In this document: piece after piece, positions 8,143 to 18,687 of the stretch
Layout of the letters: each line of letters opens with the position of its first letter
Position numbering within the stretch: position 1 is the first letter of the stretch
Origin: an uncultured bacterium
GTDB taxonomy: Bacteria; Planctomycetota; UBA1135; GCA-002686595
Reading direction: 5' to 3'
Assembly: GCA_938083085.1 (NCBI GenBank)
Contig: CALLKX010000014.1
Span: 62,001-126,000, forward strand
DNA length: 64,000 nt
Made by a program: the position numbers and the translations under genes
Notes under the pieces: generated by a model
What the model was told of the DNA's origin: nothing
Database searches by the model: none
What the model saw: the letters and a program-made list of their open reading frames with translations, nothing else

Positions 8143-9105
8143 ATGTCCGGCACCTACTCCACCACCCTGACCGAGCTCCGATCCCTCGCGGAGGAACTGG
8201 CCGATAAGCTCCACGGGCTCGAGCAGACGCCCGAGGGCCAGGTCCAGTCGGACCTGCTCGATCGGGTGCGCCGCCACGCCGAGGTCGCCCTTGAGGCCCT
8301 CGGTTCCCCGCGCCCTCTCGCTCCAGGCGCCCCCGCCCCGGAGCGGGCTGCCGCCTTCCGCGCCCGCGAACTGGCTGGATATGACGACGAGCTCGCAGAT
8401 GCGCTCGGTCGGCTCTTCGAGGTTCGCAGCGGCCTGGTATTCGATGACCGCGGCGCCATTGGCATCCGGTCAACGGTCGAGGAGCAAGGGCCGCCCGCCA
8501 CTGCGACCTCTCCTGGCACGATGCGTGTCAAGGTCAACCTGGACGAGAAGAGCGCCTTCGACGCAGCTCCCGGGCCGGCGGTCGGCTCGCCCGACTTCAA
8601 CGGACACACCGACGCGGTCTCCGTCCCCGAGTTGATCGGGTTCTTCCAGCTGCAGTCCAAGACAGGGGTCCTCAGGATCGAGGCGGAGCACGAGACCTTC
8701 TCGCTCACCTATATCGGTGGCGAGCTCTGCCGCGTCACCAGCTCCAATTCGCCGGCCGGTCAACGGCTCGGCGAGCTCCTCGTCGCACTCGGCTACCTGA
8801 CCGATTCGCGCCTGCAGGAGCTCCTCGCGACCTCCCCGAGCACGATGAAGATCGGCGAGGTGCTGCAACAGGACGGCGGGCTCCTGCCCGAGTCCATCAG
8901 CGCCGCCCTGAAGCTCCAGGTCCAGGGGATCTTCGAGCGGCTGTGCGACGTGGGCGGGTCCAGCTTCACCTTCCACGCGGGCACGGGCACAGACACCGCA
9001 ACGCAGCGGCGCTACAACGTCACCCACCTGCTGCTCGAGACGGCTCGCCGCAAGGACGAGAGCCTCCACGGGCAGCGGCAGGGACTGGACCTCCTGGAGG
9101 GCTGA
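8143..9105 (+). CDS. DUF4388 (PatA-N-like) domain protein
   Basis: Soluble 320-residue protein without signal peptide. The first 130 residues are helical and charged; residues about 155-250 match the DUF4388 fold found in gliding- and signalling-related proteins, with VPELIGFFQLQSKTGVLRI, an F-strand YIGGELCRV and a helical VALGYLTDSRLQELL region that resembles the type IV pilus assembly PilB N-terminal motif. The C-terminal part continues with another ALKLQVQGIFERL helix. Such proteins usually act in signal transduction, but no catalytic residues are visible. The gene is convergent with the propeller gene ending at 9119. Confidence 0.75.
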   Translation: MSGTYSTTLTELRSLAEELADKLHGLEQTPEGQVQSDLLDRVRRHAEVALEALGSPRPLAPGAPAPERAAAFRARELAGYDDELADALGRLFEVRSGLVFDDRGAIGIRSTVEEQGPPATATSPGTMRVKVNLDEKSAFDAAPGPAVGSPDFNGHTDAVSVPELIGFFQLQSKTGVLRIEAEHETFSLTYIGGELCRVTSSNSPAGQRLGELLVALGYLTDSRLQELLATSPSTMKIGEVLQQDGGLLPESISAALKLQVQGIFERLCDVGGSSFTFHAGTGTDTATQRRYNVTHLLLETARRKDESLHGQRQGLDLLEG

Positions 9106-9118
9106 CCCGCCGCGCGGT

Positions 9119-10654
9119 TCAGCGCATCTTGATCAGCGTGTAGTAGCCCTTGGCGTGCAGCAGATCGAGGCTGCCGTCTGCCGACCTCACACCCGAGGCG
9201 TCGAGCTCGTGCACGAAGCCCTCTCGGAGGCCATCGAAGACGAGGTCCACGCCGAGCCCATCGGCGTGCGCCGTCGCGCTCCGAAGGACGGGGTTCTCTC
9301 GGGACAGCTCCGCGCTGCCATAGCGCTGGGTGGACTGGTAGGTGTAGCTCTCCATGGTGTAGCTGGAGAGCTCCGCGAGGGACTCGGCGCTGGCCGGAGA
9401 CGTGAAGCGCAGTCGGAAGCCAGGCGCGCCTTCGAGCAGCCGCATGGTGTGGATCTCGAAGGGAACGAAGCCTGTCCAGTCCAGACGCTGGAGCCCCTCG
9501 GTCAGGGACCCGCGTGAGCCCCAGCCCCGGTCGGTCTCGCCGAGCAGGAGGGCGCCCTCCTCGGTGAAGGCCACGCGAATCACGCCGCAGGCGAGGCCCT
9601 CGCGAAAGCGGAAGCAGGCGCCCTGCCACTGGGAACCGATCCGCTCGAGATCCACCCGGAAGACGGCGGCGTCGTACTGATCGGCCACAAAGATCTGCCC
9701 CTCGAAGGGCCCGAACTTGCCACGGCTCTCGTCCCACACGAAGCCGGCGGGGCTCCGTCCCATCTCGCCGTGGGGAAACCAGACGCTCGGCATCTGGAAG
9801 GCGGGGAAGTCGCCCGAGGCGGCGATGTCCGAGAACAGCTGCCCCTCGGGAAGGGCCGCCGGTTGCGGCCAGGGCCACTCGGGGAGGTCCGTGCTCCCGA
9901 TGCCGTGCGGGTGACCGTGATAGCTGCCGGGACGCAGCAGGCTGAGCTTGCTCGCGCCGCACCACTCCCCCTGGTTGTCCGTATAGAAGACCTCGCCAGT
10001 GGGAGACGTGTTCACCCCCGCCGGAGACCGGAGCCCGGCGCACATGGGCGTGACCTCCCCATCGGGCGTGATCCGGAGCGCGTACCCGCGCCACGTCACG
10101 CGCCCGAACGGCTGCGCGCCGAAGGGCTTGTTGGTCGTGATCCAGTAGCTCCCGTCGATCGCAGGGGCCGGGCCGAAGTTGTACTCGTGGTAGTTGCCGC
10201 TGATGCGCCACCAATCCGTCACCGAGTCGTGGGTCTCGTAGACATGGTCCCCGTCGGTGTCCGTCAGCCGGACCAGCTTGCCGCGGCAGGCGACCATCAA
10301 GGCGTCGCCGTCCCGCAGGAGTCCGAGGGGCTCGTGCAGCCCGTCCGCGACGCGCTCGAAGACCGGCTCCTCGGCGACATCGCGACCAGCGAAACCGTCG
10401 ATCCCCCACATCTCCCCCCGGCGTGTCACCGCGAGGACCCTCGGCCCGTCCGGGCCAGGGATGATCTCGAGACCGCCGACCTCGAGGGCGACGCCCTCAG
10501 GGAGCGGACAAGACGTCACCCGATAGGCGCGCGCCTCGCGCTCGGCGTGGGTCGGGACGTCCTGAGTGGCGGGGTTCGCCGCGATCAGGGGTGCCGGGCT
10601 GAAGCCCGTGAGAGTGGCCAGGGCAAGGGAGTGAATCACCACGCATACCTCCAA
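9119..10654 (-). CDS. Secreted beta-propeller, sugar/sorbosone-dehydrogenase-like
   Basis: Exported protein of 511 residues with an N-terminal signal (ALATLTGFSPAPLIAANP). Repeated blade motifs such as GGLEIIPGPDGPRVLAVTRRGEMW, LRSPAGVNTSPTGEVFYTDNQGEW, SWPxPHGEMG-type loops and FVADQYDAAVFRVDL match planctomycete membrane-bound dehydrogenase/heme-binding propellers related to PQQ-dependent soluble glucose dehydrogenases. A C-terminal beta domain (residues about 400-500) follows. Whether it binds PQQ cannot be decided. It overlaps the end of the pentaheme cytochrome gene by 19 bp and was probably transcribed with it, suggesting an electron donor role (inference). Confidence 0.75.
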   Translation of the reverse strand: MEVCVVIHSLALATLTGFSPAPLIAANPATQDVPTHAEREARAYRVTSCPLPEGVALEVGGLEIIPGPDGPRVLAVTRRGEMWGIDGFAGRDVAEEPVFERVADGLHEPLGLLRDGDALMVACRGKLVRLTDTDGDHVYETHDSVTDWWRISGNYHEYNFGPAPAIDGSYWITTNKPFGAQPFGRVTWRGYALRITPDGEVTPMCAGLRSPAGVNTSPTGEVFYTDNQGEWCGASKLSLLRPGSYHGHPHGIGSTDLPEWPWPQPAALPEGQLFSDIAASGDFPAFQMPSVWFPHGEMGRSPAGFVWDESRGKFGPFEGQIFVADQYDAAVFRVDLERIGSQWQGACFRFREGLACGVIRVAFTEEGALLLGETDRGWGSRGSLTEGLQRLDWTGFVPFEIHTMRLLEGAPGFRLRFTSPASAESLAELSSYTMESYTYQSTQRYGSAELSRENPVLRSATAHADGLGVDLVFDGLREGFVHELDASGVRSADGSLDLLHAKGYYTLIKMR

Positions 10655-13650
10655 GAGAACGTACCAACGAGAGTTTGGCTCCCGGGTTCCTCCGGGAGCA
10701 TGAGAACTGGGATGCGGAGCTCGGCGGCCGAGGGTGCGCCGTCCACCGTCGCGTCCACGATCCGGGCACGGCGAGCGCTCTGCTCATCCACCTCGACCAC
10801 CGGCCAGGGGCCCCCATCGACGCTCCAGCGCCCGGCGCCGAGGCTGTCGAATCGACGTGCCGCCTGGGGGCGCGCCATGACCACGGTCCCAAGGGGCGCC
10901 CGGACGGTGAAGACCCGCTCCACGCCGAGGCGCGTGCCTGGCGTCGTGCTGGCCCCCTCCTCGACCGTCACCGCAATGGGGCGGATAAGCTCCTCCACGC
11001 GCAGGTCTCCGACCGCGTAACGGAAGGTCATCGAGCCGTCCGGGTGAGCGGTGCGCCCGAGGATCCGAGCGACGGCGTCGAGGTCCGCGGCTCCGGGCCA
11101 GGAGTCCGTCATCGATCCGAACGGGAGGACCGGCAGGCCCGGGCCCAGGTCGACGGCATCCGCGGAGGCTGGCATCTCCAGGCCGCCAGCGCGCCCCTTC
11201 CAGGTCTTCTCAGCGTTGAGGAAGCGCCCGCGCCAGACCTTGACGAGACGCGCGTTCTGCTCGTCGAACGCGAAGTGCAGCCCCGTTGGAGAGCCGACAC
11301 AGAGGACCCGCGGCGACACCTCGTTCATGAACACCGCCACGGTGCGGGGCTCCTCGGAGACGTCCACCTCGAAGGCCCACGGGCCCGTCTCGAGGCCGGG
11401 GGGCGGGGCCATGTTCTCCTCACCGCCGAGCCAGCACCAAATAGACTCAATCTGAGCCTCAATGTCGCCGTCTGCGATGCCCTCGACCGGGCTCTTGCCC
11501 TCTACCCAGAGGTTGGCCATGCGAGCGTCGAGGTCCACGTTCGCCGGATTCATGAGCAGGTCATGGAACCACTCGTAGCGGAGTCGGCGGTGCATCTGGC
11601 CCATGTCAATGGCCTGCACGCCGAGGCTATCGCTCCCCAGGAAACGGTGGCACTGAACGCACCCCAGCCCACGGGTCCCGGCCAACCGCCGGCCGTCGGC
11701 CGTGAGCTCCATGTCACAGGACGGCGCGGACGCGACCTCGGCGGCAGCCTTGGCGTCCACGGCCTCGAGCAGCTCGGCGAGGCCGTCGACGCCGCGGGCG
11801 CCCATCTGAGGCATGCGGGTCGAGAGGTACGGGCGCACCCGCTCCTCGCCGCGGAGCGCGGCGCGGAACACCTCGGGCCGGAACTTTCGCCCCACCGCGG
11901 ACAGCGTCGGCGGGAAGCGCCCCTGGTCACCCAGCTCCGCCTCCTCATCCCCGACGTAGAAGGCCTGCAGTTCGGGGTGCACCCCGCCGATGTCGTCGCG
12001 GCGGTGACAGGAGTAGCACCTCCGGCCCGCGAGCCGGCGCTGGACGAGGACCCCCGGGTCCGCGGCGCTGGCAGCGATCCGGGTGGGCTGGACAAAGGCG
12101 GCCTGCAGCCGCCCGGCCGTCTCGGCGTCAAAGTCGTAGCGGCCGTCCGGGCGGAGGCACAACGGCTCTCGGCGTGCACCGTACAGGTCGTCGAGGGACG
12201 GGGGCTGACGGACGACCTCGGGAGCCCGACCAGGCAGCACGCCGGCGTGGCACGTCGCGCAGCCCAGGCGCGCGAAGGCCTCCCGGCCGCGCTCCACGAG
12301 TTGCGGCTGGGCGGTGCTCACAGCGGGCTCAGCCAGCGGCTGACCGTCCGCACCGAGCACGCGATAGATCAGCGGCCAGTGGGAGAGGCGCTCTGCCGTG
12401 AGCGGACCCCGGCTCACGCCCGGCCCCTCCCACTCGAGGGAGAGCACCTCGCCGCCGGAGGCCTCGAAGAAGGTCACCTCGATGGGCACGGAGCCCGCCA
12501 CGAGGTCGGCACCTCCAGAGACCATCTCCGTCCCGTGAACGCCGCCATTGTCCACGACGAGGGCGCCGCCGACGTACAGGCGAGAGCCATCGTCCGAGCT
12601 CAGGTGGAAGCGATATTGACCGTCCGTGGGGACCTCAAGGAAGCCGGTGAAGCGCAGCCCGAACTGGTTGTCGCGCGTCCGCGCATCGACGTTGATCTCC
12701 TGCACGACCTCGGTCGCCACAGGCTTGAGATCATCGAGCCGCGCGAGGCCGCCGCGCTGAAGGTCGGGGGCCTCATAGACCTTGACGACCAGCCCGGGTC
12801 GACGGTCCTCTCGCTCGGCGGCGCGCTGTGACTGGGACCTCAGGAGGTAGGAGGACACCGCGCGCGCCTCATCAGCCTCCAGCCCCATGGAGGGGCAGTG
12901 TCCAGAGGGGCGCACCGCGACCGGATCCTCCAGAAAGCTGGCGAGCGTGCTGATCCGGTACTTGCGCGCGAGGTCGGAAGGCAGCGCGTGGGGATCGGGA
13001 GCAAGAGTCCCCGGGCGAACGAGGAGCGGCTCCTCGTCGTACTCGTCCGAGACGTCCTCGAGCAGGTCGCCGGCCGCCTCGGCGGCGCGCATCTCCGCCT
13101 CTAGCTCGACGAGCGAGATCTCCAGATCGTACGCGTCCTCGAGCGGCCCGTGGCAGGCCACGCACCCCACGCTGTGGAACAGGCGGCGGCCACGCTCGAC
13201 CGTCCCGAAGTCGCTGGTCTCCTCTCCTGGCTCGCCGACCTGACTGCGAGTGGTGGGGTCTGCCGCAAGGAACGCCGCGAGGCCCTCCGCCGCCCGCTGA
13301 CGGCCCGCCGCGGCGAGCCCCGCGAGCTGGTGCGGGTGGGTCGACCCCGGCCGGACCCCTCTTGGGTCCGCGAGGAAGTCCACCAGCCAGGTGTGGTCCA
13401 CGCGGCCAGAGACCCCGTTGAGATCGGGCGCCGCGACCGGGTCAAGGCGCTCACGAATGCTGGACTCGGGGTCATGGCACGCGAGGCAGTCGTGACTCGC
13501 GATGATCTGGTCCTCGACGGGGAGGATGTCGGAGCGCTCCGAGGGCAGGTCCCCGGAGGCCAGTCCCGAGGCGAGTCCCGTGACGACCCCCGCGGCGAGC
13601 CCGGGGGAGGCGAGGAGAAGCGCGAGGGGGGCGAGAATCGGTTGGCTCAT
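10636..13650 (-). CDS. Pentaheme c-type cytochrome with PA14 domain
   Basis: Exported 1004-residue redox protein. After a signal peptide there are five CxxCH sites: CLACH (55-59), CVACH (163-167), CATCH (464-468), CYSCH (545-549) and CVQCH (664-668). Residues about 287-425 form a PA14 domain ([30 protein letters not shown]), a carbohydrate-binding-like module often fused to planctomycete cytochromes. Met-containing loops STRMPQMG and HCPSM could supply sixth haem ligands. The C-terminal 300 residues resemble the DUF6797-type region found after such cytochromes. Its ATG overlaps the acetyl-CoA synthetase stop by 4 bp. Partner and substrate are unknown. Confidence 0.85.
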   Translation of the reverse strand: MSQPILAPLALLLASPGLAAGVVTGLASGLASGDLPSERSDILPVEDQIIASHDCLACHDPESSIRERLDPVAAPDLNGVSGRVDHTWLVDFLADPRGVRPGSTHPHQLAGLAAAGRQRAAEGLAAFLAADPTTRSQVGEPGEETSDFGTVERGRRLFHSVGCVACHGPLEDAYDLEISLVELEAEMRAAEAAGDLLEDVSDEYDEEPLLVRPGTLAPDPHALPSDLARKYRISTLASFLEDPVAVRPSGHCPSMGLEADEARAVSSYLLRSQSQRAAEREDRRPGLVVKVYEAPDLQRGGLARLDDLKPVATEVVQEINVDARTRDNQFGLRFTGFLEVPTDGQYRFHLSSDDGSRLYVGGALVVDNGGVHGTEMVSGGADLVAGSVPIEVTFFEASGGEVLSLEWEGPGVSRGPLTAERLSHWPLIYRVLGADGQPLAEPAVSTAQPQLVERGREAFARLGCATCHAGVLPGRAPEVVRQPPSLDDLYGARREPLCLRPDGRYDFDAETAGRLQAAFVQPTRIAASAADPGVLVQRRLAGRRCYSCHRRDDIGGVHPELQAFYVGDEEAELGDQGRFPPTLSAVGRKFRPEVFRAALRGEERVRPYLSTRMPQMGARGVDGLAELLEAVDAKAAAEVASAPSCDMELTADGRRLAGTRGLGCVQCHRFLGSDSLGVQAIDMGQMHRRLRYEWFHDLLMNPANVDLDARMANLWVEGKSPVEGIADGDIEAQIESIWCWLGGEENMAPPPGLETGPWAFEVDVSEEPRTVAVFMNEVSPRVLCVGSPTGLHFAFDEQNARLVKVWRGRFLNAEKTWKGRAGGLEMPASADAVDLGPGLPVLPFGSMTDSWPGAADLDAVARILGRTAHPDGSMTFRYAVGDLRVEELIRPIAVTVEEGASTTPGTRLGVERVFTVRAPLGTVVMARPQAARRFDSLGAGRWSVDGGPWPVVEVDEQSARRARIVDATVDGAPSAAELRIPVLMLPEEPGSQTLVGTFSWRYAW

Positions 13651-15608
13651 GCTTTCACTCCGGTTCGAAGCTCGTCGAGGATCGTGGGATCCTCGAGCGT
13701 GGTGGTGTCTTGGCGAATCTCCTCGCCGGCTGCGATGGCCCTGAGGAGCCGCCGCATGATCTTCCCGCTGCGGGTCTTGGGGAGCCGCGGCGAGACGCGG
13801 ATCTCAGCCGGACGCGCGAGCTTCCCGATCTCCGCAGCGACGTGCGCCTTCAACAGGACGCCGAGCGCGAGCCCGCCGTCGTCAGCGACCTCATCCGTCG
13901 GGATCACAAAAGCGACGATGGCCTCCCCGGTGAGGTCATCGGGGCGCGCGACCACCGCGGCCTCCACGACGCCTTCGTGGCTCACGAGCGCGCTCTCCAC
14001 CTCCATGGTGGAGAGGCGATGCCCGGAGACGTTCAGCACGTCGTCCACCCGGCCCATGATCCAGAAATTGCCGTCCGCGTCACGGCGAGCGCCGTCGCCC
14101 GCCATGTAGTAGCGGCCGTCCCAGCGGGACCAGTAGGTGTCGTGGTAGCGCTCCTCGTCGCCCCAGATCCCCCTCAGCATGCTCGGCCAGGGCCGGCGGA
14201 TCGCGAGCAGGCCGCCCTCGCCGTGGCCGACCTCGTTGCCCTCCTCATCCAGGATCGCGGCGTCGACCCCGAAGAAGGGGGTCATCGCAGACCCGGGCTT
14301 GGTGGCGCTCATGCCCGGGAGCGGCGTCAACATGATCGACCCCGTCTCGGTCTGCCACCAGGTGTCCACGATCGGGCAGCGCGATCCGCCCACCTTCTCG
14401 CGGTACCAGATCCACGCGGCCGGGTTGATCGGCTCCCCAACGGTGCCGAGCAGCCGGAGGCTGGAGAGGTCGTACTTCTCGACGTGCGCATCCCCCCACT
14501 TCATGAACGCGCGAATCGCGGTCGGCGCGGTGTAGAAGATGCTCACGCGGTGCTTCTCGCAGAGCTCCCAGAAGCGCCCCTCGTGGGGTGCATTCGGCGC
14601 CCCCTCGTACATGACCATGCGCGCGCCGTTGGCGAGCGGGCCGTAGACGATGTAGCTGTGCCCGGTGATCCAGCCCACGTCCGCGGTGCACCAGTAGGTG
14701 TCCCCCGGCCGAAGGTCAAACACGTAGCGGGTCGAGAGGTACGCCCCCACGATGTACCCGCCGGTCGTGTGGACGATGCCCTTGGGCTTGCCCGTGGACC
14801 CAGAGGTGTAGAGGAGGAACAGCACGTCCTCCGCGTCCATGGGCTCGGGAGCGCACTCGTCACTGACGCCATCGAGCGCCTCGTGGAGCCACACGTCGCG
14901 CCCCTCGCTCCAGGCCACCGCTTGCTCGGTGCGACGAACGCAGAGGACGGTGTGCACCTGGGCCTGGTCCTGCACGGCCTCGTCCACCGCGTCCTTGAGG
15001 GCCAGAATCGACCCGCGGCGCCAGCCGCCGTCCGCCGTGATGACCGCCGTGCAGCCGCCGTCTTCGATCCGGTCAGTGAGGGACTGAGCGCTGAAGCCCC
15101 CGAAGACCACGGAGTGGATCGCGCCGATCCTGGCGCAGGCCAGCATCGCCATGGCCGCCTCGGGGATCATGGGCATGTAGATCGCAACGCGGTCGCCCTT
15201 GCTCACCCCGCGGGCCTTGAGGACGTTGGCGAAGCGGCAGACCTCGGCCAGCAGTTCGGCGTAGGTGAACGTCCGCTCGTCCCCCGGTTCTCCCTCCCAG
15301 ATCAGCGCGACCTCGCCCCCGCGGCCGGCCTCCACGTGCTGGTCCAGGCAGACGTGGGAGACGTTGAGCTTGCCCCCGTCGAACCAGCGGGCCACCGGGG
15401 CCCCAGACCAGTCCAGGACGGAGGTGAACGGCTCCAGCCACGGCAACTCGCGGGCGACCTCGCCGAAGAACCCCTCGGGGTCATCGATCGAACGGCGCCA
15501 CATCTGCTCGTAGGTCGACCGGTCCGCGAGGCGAGCCGCACCTCGGAACTCATCGGAAGGCGGGAAGCTTCGATCCTCGGTGAGGACCGTCTCGATCGAC
15601 TGGGACAT
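13647..15608 (-). CDS. acs: Acetyl-CoA synthetase
   Basis: AMP-forming acetate-CoA ligase, 653 residues, the usual length. Motifs seen: [11 protein letters not shown] (AMP-binding P-loop), [32 protein letters not shown] and the C-terminal [11 protein letters not shown] with the catalytic lysine that is also the acetylation site in this family. The ATG at 15608 (MSQSIETVL) is preferred to a start 84 bp upstream because it matches the family N-terminus. On the minus strand TTGGAG (15692-15687) and TATCGA (15668-15663), 18 bp apart, are a weak promoter candidate. The gene leads an operon with the pentaheme cytochrome and the propeller. Confidence 0.95.
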   Translation of the reverse strand: MSQSIETVLTEDRSFPPSDEFRGAARLADRSTYEQMWRRSIDDPEGFFGEVARELPWLEPFTSVLDWSGAPVARWFDGGKLNVSHVCLDQHVEAGRGGEVALIWEGEPGDERTFTYAELLAEVCRFANVLKARGVSKGDRVAIYMPMIPEAAMAMLACARIGAIHSVVFGGFSAQSLTDRIEDGGCTAVITADGGWRRGSILALKDAVDEAVQDQAQVHTVLCVRRTEQAVAWSEGRDVWLHEALDGVSDECAPEPMDAEDVLFLLYTSGSTGKPKGIVHTTGGYIVGAYLSTRYVFDLRPGDTYWCTADVGWITGHSYIVYGPLANGARMVMYEGAPNAPHEGRFWELCEKHRVSIFYTAPTAIRAFMKWGDAHVEKYDLSSLRLLGTVGEPINPAAWIWYREKVGGSRCPIVDTWWQTETGSIMLTPLPGMSATKPGSAMTPFFGVDAAILDEEGNEVGHGEGGLLAIRRPWPSMLRGIWGDEERYHDTYWSRWDGRYYMAGDGARRDADGNFWIMGRVDDVLNVSGHRLSTMEVESALVSHEGVVEAAVVARPDDLTGEAIVAFVIPTDEVADDGGLALGVLLKAHVAAEIGKLARPAEIRVSPRLPKTRSGKIMRRLLRAIAAGEEIRQDTTTLEDPTILDELRTGVKA

Positions 15609-15848
15609 AGGCGCGGGGCGATGGGCTGCCGGGAAGGGCTGTAAGTCTATGGAGAAGAGGGCTCGATACGAAGCGCTCGCGTCCACCTCCAATATCCTGG
15701 CGAGGGTGTGCGATTATTCGCTGCTGCCACGAATCCTGCTTGCTCCAATGCCGCGGCTTGACCGGAACGCGCACGGCACTTCCCGATGTGCTCGTCATCC
15801 AGGACCGGACCCGCCCTGCCCGGCTCGGGCGACCCCTGCTCACAGATC

Positions 15849-18332
15849 ATGAAGCTCTTCCTAAGCACCTCCCTTCGCCCCCCCTTCGCGACGGTAGCCG
15901 CAGCGCTCGTCACGGCCACGATTGCGCTCGGCCTGCTCCCCGCCGCGCCCGCCGACGACCTCGCGGACGCCGAGCGAGCGCTGCAGTCGGCCCCGGACGA
16001 CGCCAGCCTTCTGATGGCAGCCGCGGAGGCGGCCTTCAGCGAGGACAACGACGACGCGGCCCTCTGGTATGCGGAGCTCGCGAAGCTCATGGCCCCCGAC
16101 GGCCGGCAGGCCAAGTCCGTGGGCAAGCGCTTGAAAGAACTCCGCGAAGAGATCGGCGTGGACCTGCCGTCCCTGGGCACCGCCACCGGGGCCTACGCCA
16201 AGAGCATCATGCAGCTGGCGAAGATCTGCCAGAGCGGCAAGCTCTACGCCAACTCCGCGGACATGCTCGGCGGCCTCGATGGCACCCCGTACGGCGCGGC
16301 CGCCACCGCCAAGCTCGAGAAGCTCTTCAAGAACAAGAAGGCCGTCCAGGCGATGCTGGAGTCGGGGGTCCCCGTCAAGGTCAAGAGTAGCCAGCGCCGC
16401 AGCGCCCGCGAGATCGCCCGCATCGACGCCAAGCACGTGGAGTGGGAGGACGCCTTCGAGTTGAAGGGCAAGAACTACACCATCAAGACCAACATGGGCG
16501 TGGAGATGGCCGAGGCCATCCTCAGCGCCATGGAGCAGATGAACCAGTTCTACCGGAAGATCTTCGACTACAAGAAGGGCGGCGGGAGCATGCGCCGCTG
16601 CGAGGTCCGGGTCTGGAAGACGCGCGGGGAGTTCGATACGTACAACTCGGGCACGGGTGAGACCGTCGCCGGCTTCTACAGCCCCTCCGAGAACAGCGTG
16701 AGCACCTACGACCCCCGCACCGCCGAGGGGTTCATGCAGCAGACCATCGAGGAGCTCTGGTCGACCCTCTACCACGAGGCCTCCCACCAGTTCACGCGCA
16801 TGGTCTGGAAGACGCTCATCCCGACCTGGCTCAACGAGGGGACCGCGAGCTACTTCGAGGGCGCGGCGATCCTCCCGGGCGGCTTCGTCGAGACCAACCG
16901 AATCCCCGAGTCACGCCTGCGCAGCGTCGTGATCCAGATCGGTGGCAAGAACCCGAAGGACCCCGTCGCGGTCGACGACCTCGACCCGAGGCCCGACGCC
17001 GTGAAGCTCTGGGACGTGATGACGTACTTCGCTCCTGGGTCGTACCCCGGGTCCCACTACTCCTTCGGGTGGGCGATGGTGTACTTCTGCATGAACTACG
17101 AGAACGACTCGTGCGAGCGTGTCTACGAGCCGGTCTACAAGGACTTCATGCGCTCCTACACCGACTCCGGCGAGGAGAAGAACGTGGGCAAGCGCTTCAA
17201 GAAGTACTTCGTGGAGGAGGCGGAGCTTCCCGGCGTTGAGAGCTACGAGGACCTCGAGGAGCGCTGGAAGGAGTGGATCCTCAACCTCTCTCGCATCGAG
17301 TTCGGCGGACCTGAGCAGGCGGACGTCCTGATCGCGCGGGCCAAGAAGCAGCTCGAATTCGAGAAGCCCGAGTACGCGGTGGACTCCCTGCGCTGGGCCC
17401 TCCGCAAGCGCCCCGACGACCCCCTGGCCCTGCGCCTCCTCGGCGAGACGCTGACAGAGCTCAAGAGCCAGGACGCCGCCCTCTTCGCCTTCCGCCGGCT
17501 GGTCTCCGTGGGCCGCGCCCAGGCGGACCGCGACGCCGCCCTCGCCCACTACGACGGCACGGGGGCCGAGGCCGCCGCCGCAGGGCTCGCTGGCATCAAG
17601 AAGGTCAACCGGTCCCTGGGCGAGCTCATCGAGGGCAGCTACCTGTCCTTCCTGGAGGCCGCCACGGCCGAGGCCGACGGCTGGATGGAAGCCGGGTACC
17701 CCCGCGTCGCCCTCCAGACCCTCAAGCTCGCCAGCGACGTGGTGGGCGGCGAAGGCGTATTGCTCGCTCGTGCCGATGAGATCATGGAGACGTCCGGAGT
17801 CGACGTGCGCCGGGTCCGCCGGCTGCCCGTCCCGTCCGACCTCGAGGGTTGGGAGCTCTCGGGCAAGTGGGACGCCTTCGCCGAGGAGGACGGGACCACG
17901 GGGCTCCGCTGCGGCGGCGGATACGCGACCGCCTCGCTGATCGAGGAGCCGCCCAAGACGTTCCTGTTCGAGGTGGACGTGATCGTGGAGGACACCGGGG
18001 ACTTCCCCCTGCTCGGGCTGACCTTCGCCGGGACCCTCTCGGGGGAGAAGAGCTACGTCCGCCTCGGCAAGAGCGGCCGGGCCGGAATCCTCGACTTCGA
18101 CGAGCAGACCCGCCAGCCCAAATTCGACCCGCAGTTCAAGGCCAAGTCACGCCTCAAGGCCGGTGAGCAGTTCACCATGGGGATCGACGTGGGTCTGCTG
18201 GCCACGCGCTTCCTGATCGACGGCGAGGTCATCGGGAAGATCGACGGGCCCCCCTCCATCTCCGAGGGCCGGATCGGCGTGACCACGAGCGACACCCCTG
18301 TTCGCTTCCTCAACCCGCGCCTGACCCGCTGA
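15849..18332 (+). CDS. Secreted DUF1570 zinc-peptidase-like protein
   Basis: Exported protein of 827 residues; the signal peptide runs to about ALGLLPAAPADD. The centre contains a gluzincin-type HExxH (YHEASHQF, about residue 314) followed about 25 residues later by NEGTASYFEG, where Glu is the expected third zinc ligand, as in DUF1570 planctomycete proteins. Before this a TPR-like helical region is present; after it a second TPR-like region (AVDSLRWALRKRPDDPLALRLL) and a C-terminal beta-sandwich resembling DUF1080/LamG-type domains. Likely a periplasmic metallopeptidase, unproven. The ATG was chosen because it directly precedes the signal peptide. A 13-bp tandem repeat follows the stop. Confidence 0.8.
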   Translation: MKLFLSTSLRPPFATVAAALVTATIALGLLPAAPADDLADAERALQSAPDDASLLMAAAEAAFSEDNDDAALWYAELAKLMAPDGRQAKSVGKRLKELREEIGVDLPSLGTATGAYAKSIMQLAKICQSGKLYANSADMLGGLDGTPYGAAATAKLEKLFKNKKAVQAMLESGVPVKVKSSQRRSAREIARIDAKHVEWEDAFELKGKNYTIKTNMGVEMAEAILSAMEQMNQFYRKIFDYKKGGGSMRRCEVRVWKTRGEFDTYNSGTGETVAGFYSPSENSVSTYDPRTAEGFMQQTIEELWSTLYHEASHQFTRMVWKTLIPTWLNEGTASYFEGAAILPGGFVETNRIPESRLRSVVIQIGGKNPKDPVAVDDLDPRPDAVKLWDVMTYFAPGSYPGSHYSFGWAMVYFCMNYENDSCERVYEPVYKDFMRSYTDSGEEKNVGKRFKKYFVEEAELPGVESYEDLEERWKEWILNLSRIEFGGPEQADVLIARAKKQLEFEKPEYAVDSLRWALRKRPDDPLALRLLGETLTELKSQDAALFAFRRLVSVGRAQADRDAALAHYDGTGAEAAAAGLAGIKKVNRSLGELIEGSYLSFLEAATAEADGWMEAGYPRVALQTLKLASDVVGGEGVLLARADEIMETSGVDVRRVRRLPVPSDLEGWELSGKWDAFAEEDGTTGLRCGGGYATASLIEEPPKTFLFEVDVIVEDTGDFPLLGLTFAGTLSGEKSYVRLGKSGRAGILDFDEQTRQPKFDPQFKAKSRLKAGEQFTMGIDVGLLATRFLIDGEVIGKIDGPPSISEGRIGVTTSDTPVRFLNPRLTR

Positions 18333-18390
18333 GGGCCATTGAGGGGGGCCAGTGAGGAGGGCCAGTGAAGAGGGCCAGCGAGGAGGGCGG
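18333..18390 (+). repeat. 13-bp tandem repeat, 4.5 copies
   Basis: Units of GGGCCAGTGAGGA with few changes occupy 18333-18345, 18346-18358, 18359-18371, 18372-18384 and a partial copy to 18390. It begins directly after the stop codon of the DUF1570 gene. Confidence 0.9.
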
Positions 18391-18485
18391 ACATTTTTAT
18401 TTGGCCAAAGGGGGCCAGTCCTGCCGCCGGCTGACGAAGACATGTGGGCCCTCATGGTTCATGTGCGAACCTGGCTCCTCCCGGA

Positions 18486-18514
18486 TCCCCTCCCGGGAGG
18501 GGCCTCCTTTTTAT
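18486..18514 (+). terminator. Likely rho-independent terminator after the DUF1570 gene
   Basis: A perfect 16-bp palindrome (CCCCTCCCGGGAGGGG) is followed by CCTCCTTTTTA, giving a GC-rich stem and a T-run in plus orientation. It lies about 160 bp after the stop at 18332, beyond the tandem repeat. Confidence 0.6.
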
Positions 18515-18522
18515 CCACCGCG

Positions 18523-18687
18523 ATGACGATGTACGAGCCGCCCGCTGACGCCCCCGAGGCGCCCGAATCCGAGGCCCGCCGCGTCCAGGTCGTCGCCCGC
18601 TGGAACTCCTGGGTGCAGGTCTTTGACCCGTCAGATGAGACCCTCACCTGGGTCGATCTCGCCGAGACGAGCTACGCCCAGGCCTGA
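18523..18687 (+). CDS. Small hypothetical protein
   Basis: Reading frame of 54 residues (MTMYEPPADAPEAPE... to ...LAETSYAQA), acidic, with a plausible beta-rich second half (VQVVARWNSWVQVFDP). The frame extends further upstream through the terminator and repeat, which argues for the short start. No clear ribosome site is present and no family is recognised, so it may not be expressed. Confidence 0.35.
   Translation: MTMYEPPADAPEAPESEARRVQVVARWNSWVQVFDPSDETLTWVDLAETSYAQA

Noticed and set aside
10675-15644. Long plus-strand frames opposite the pentaheme cytochrome and acs
   Set aside because: Antisense mirrors of conserved genes; no signal, domain or ribosome site.
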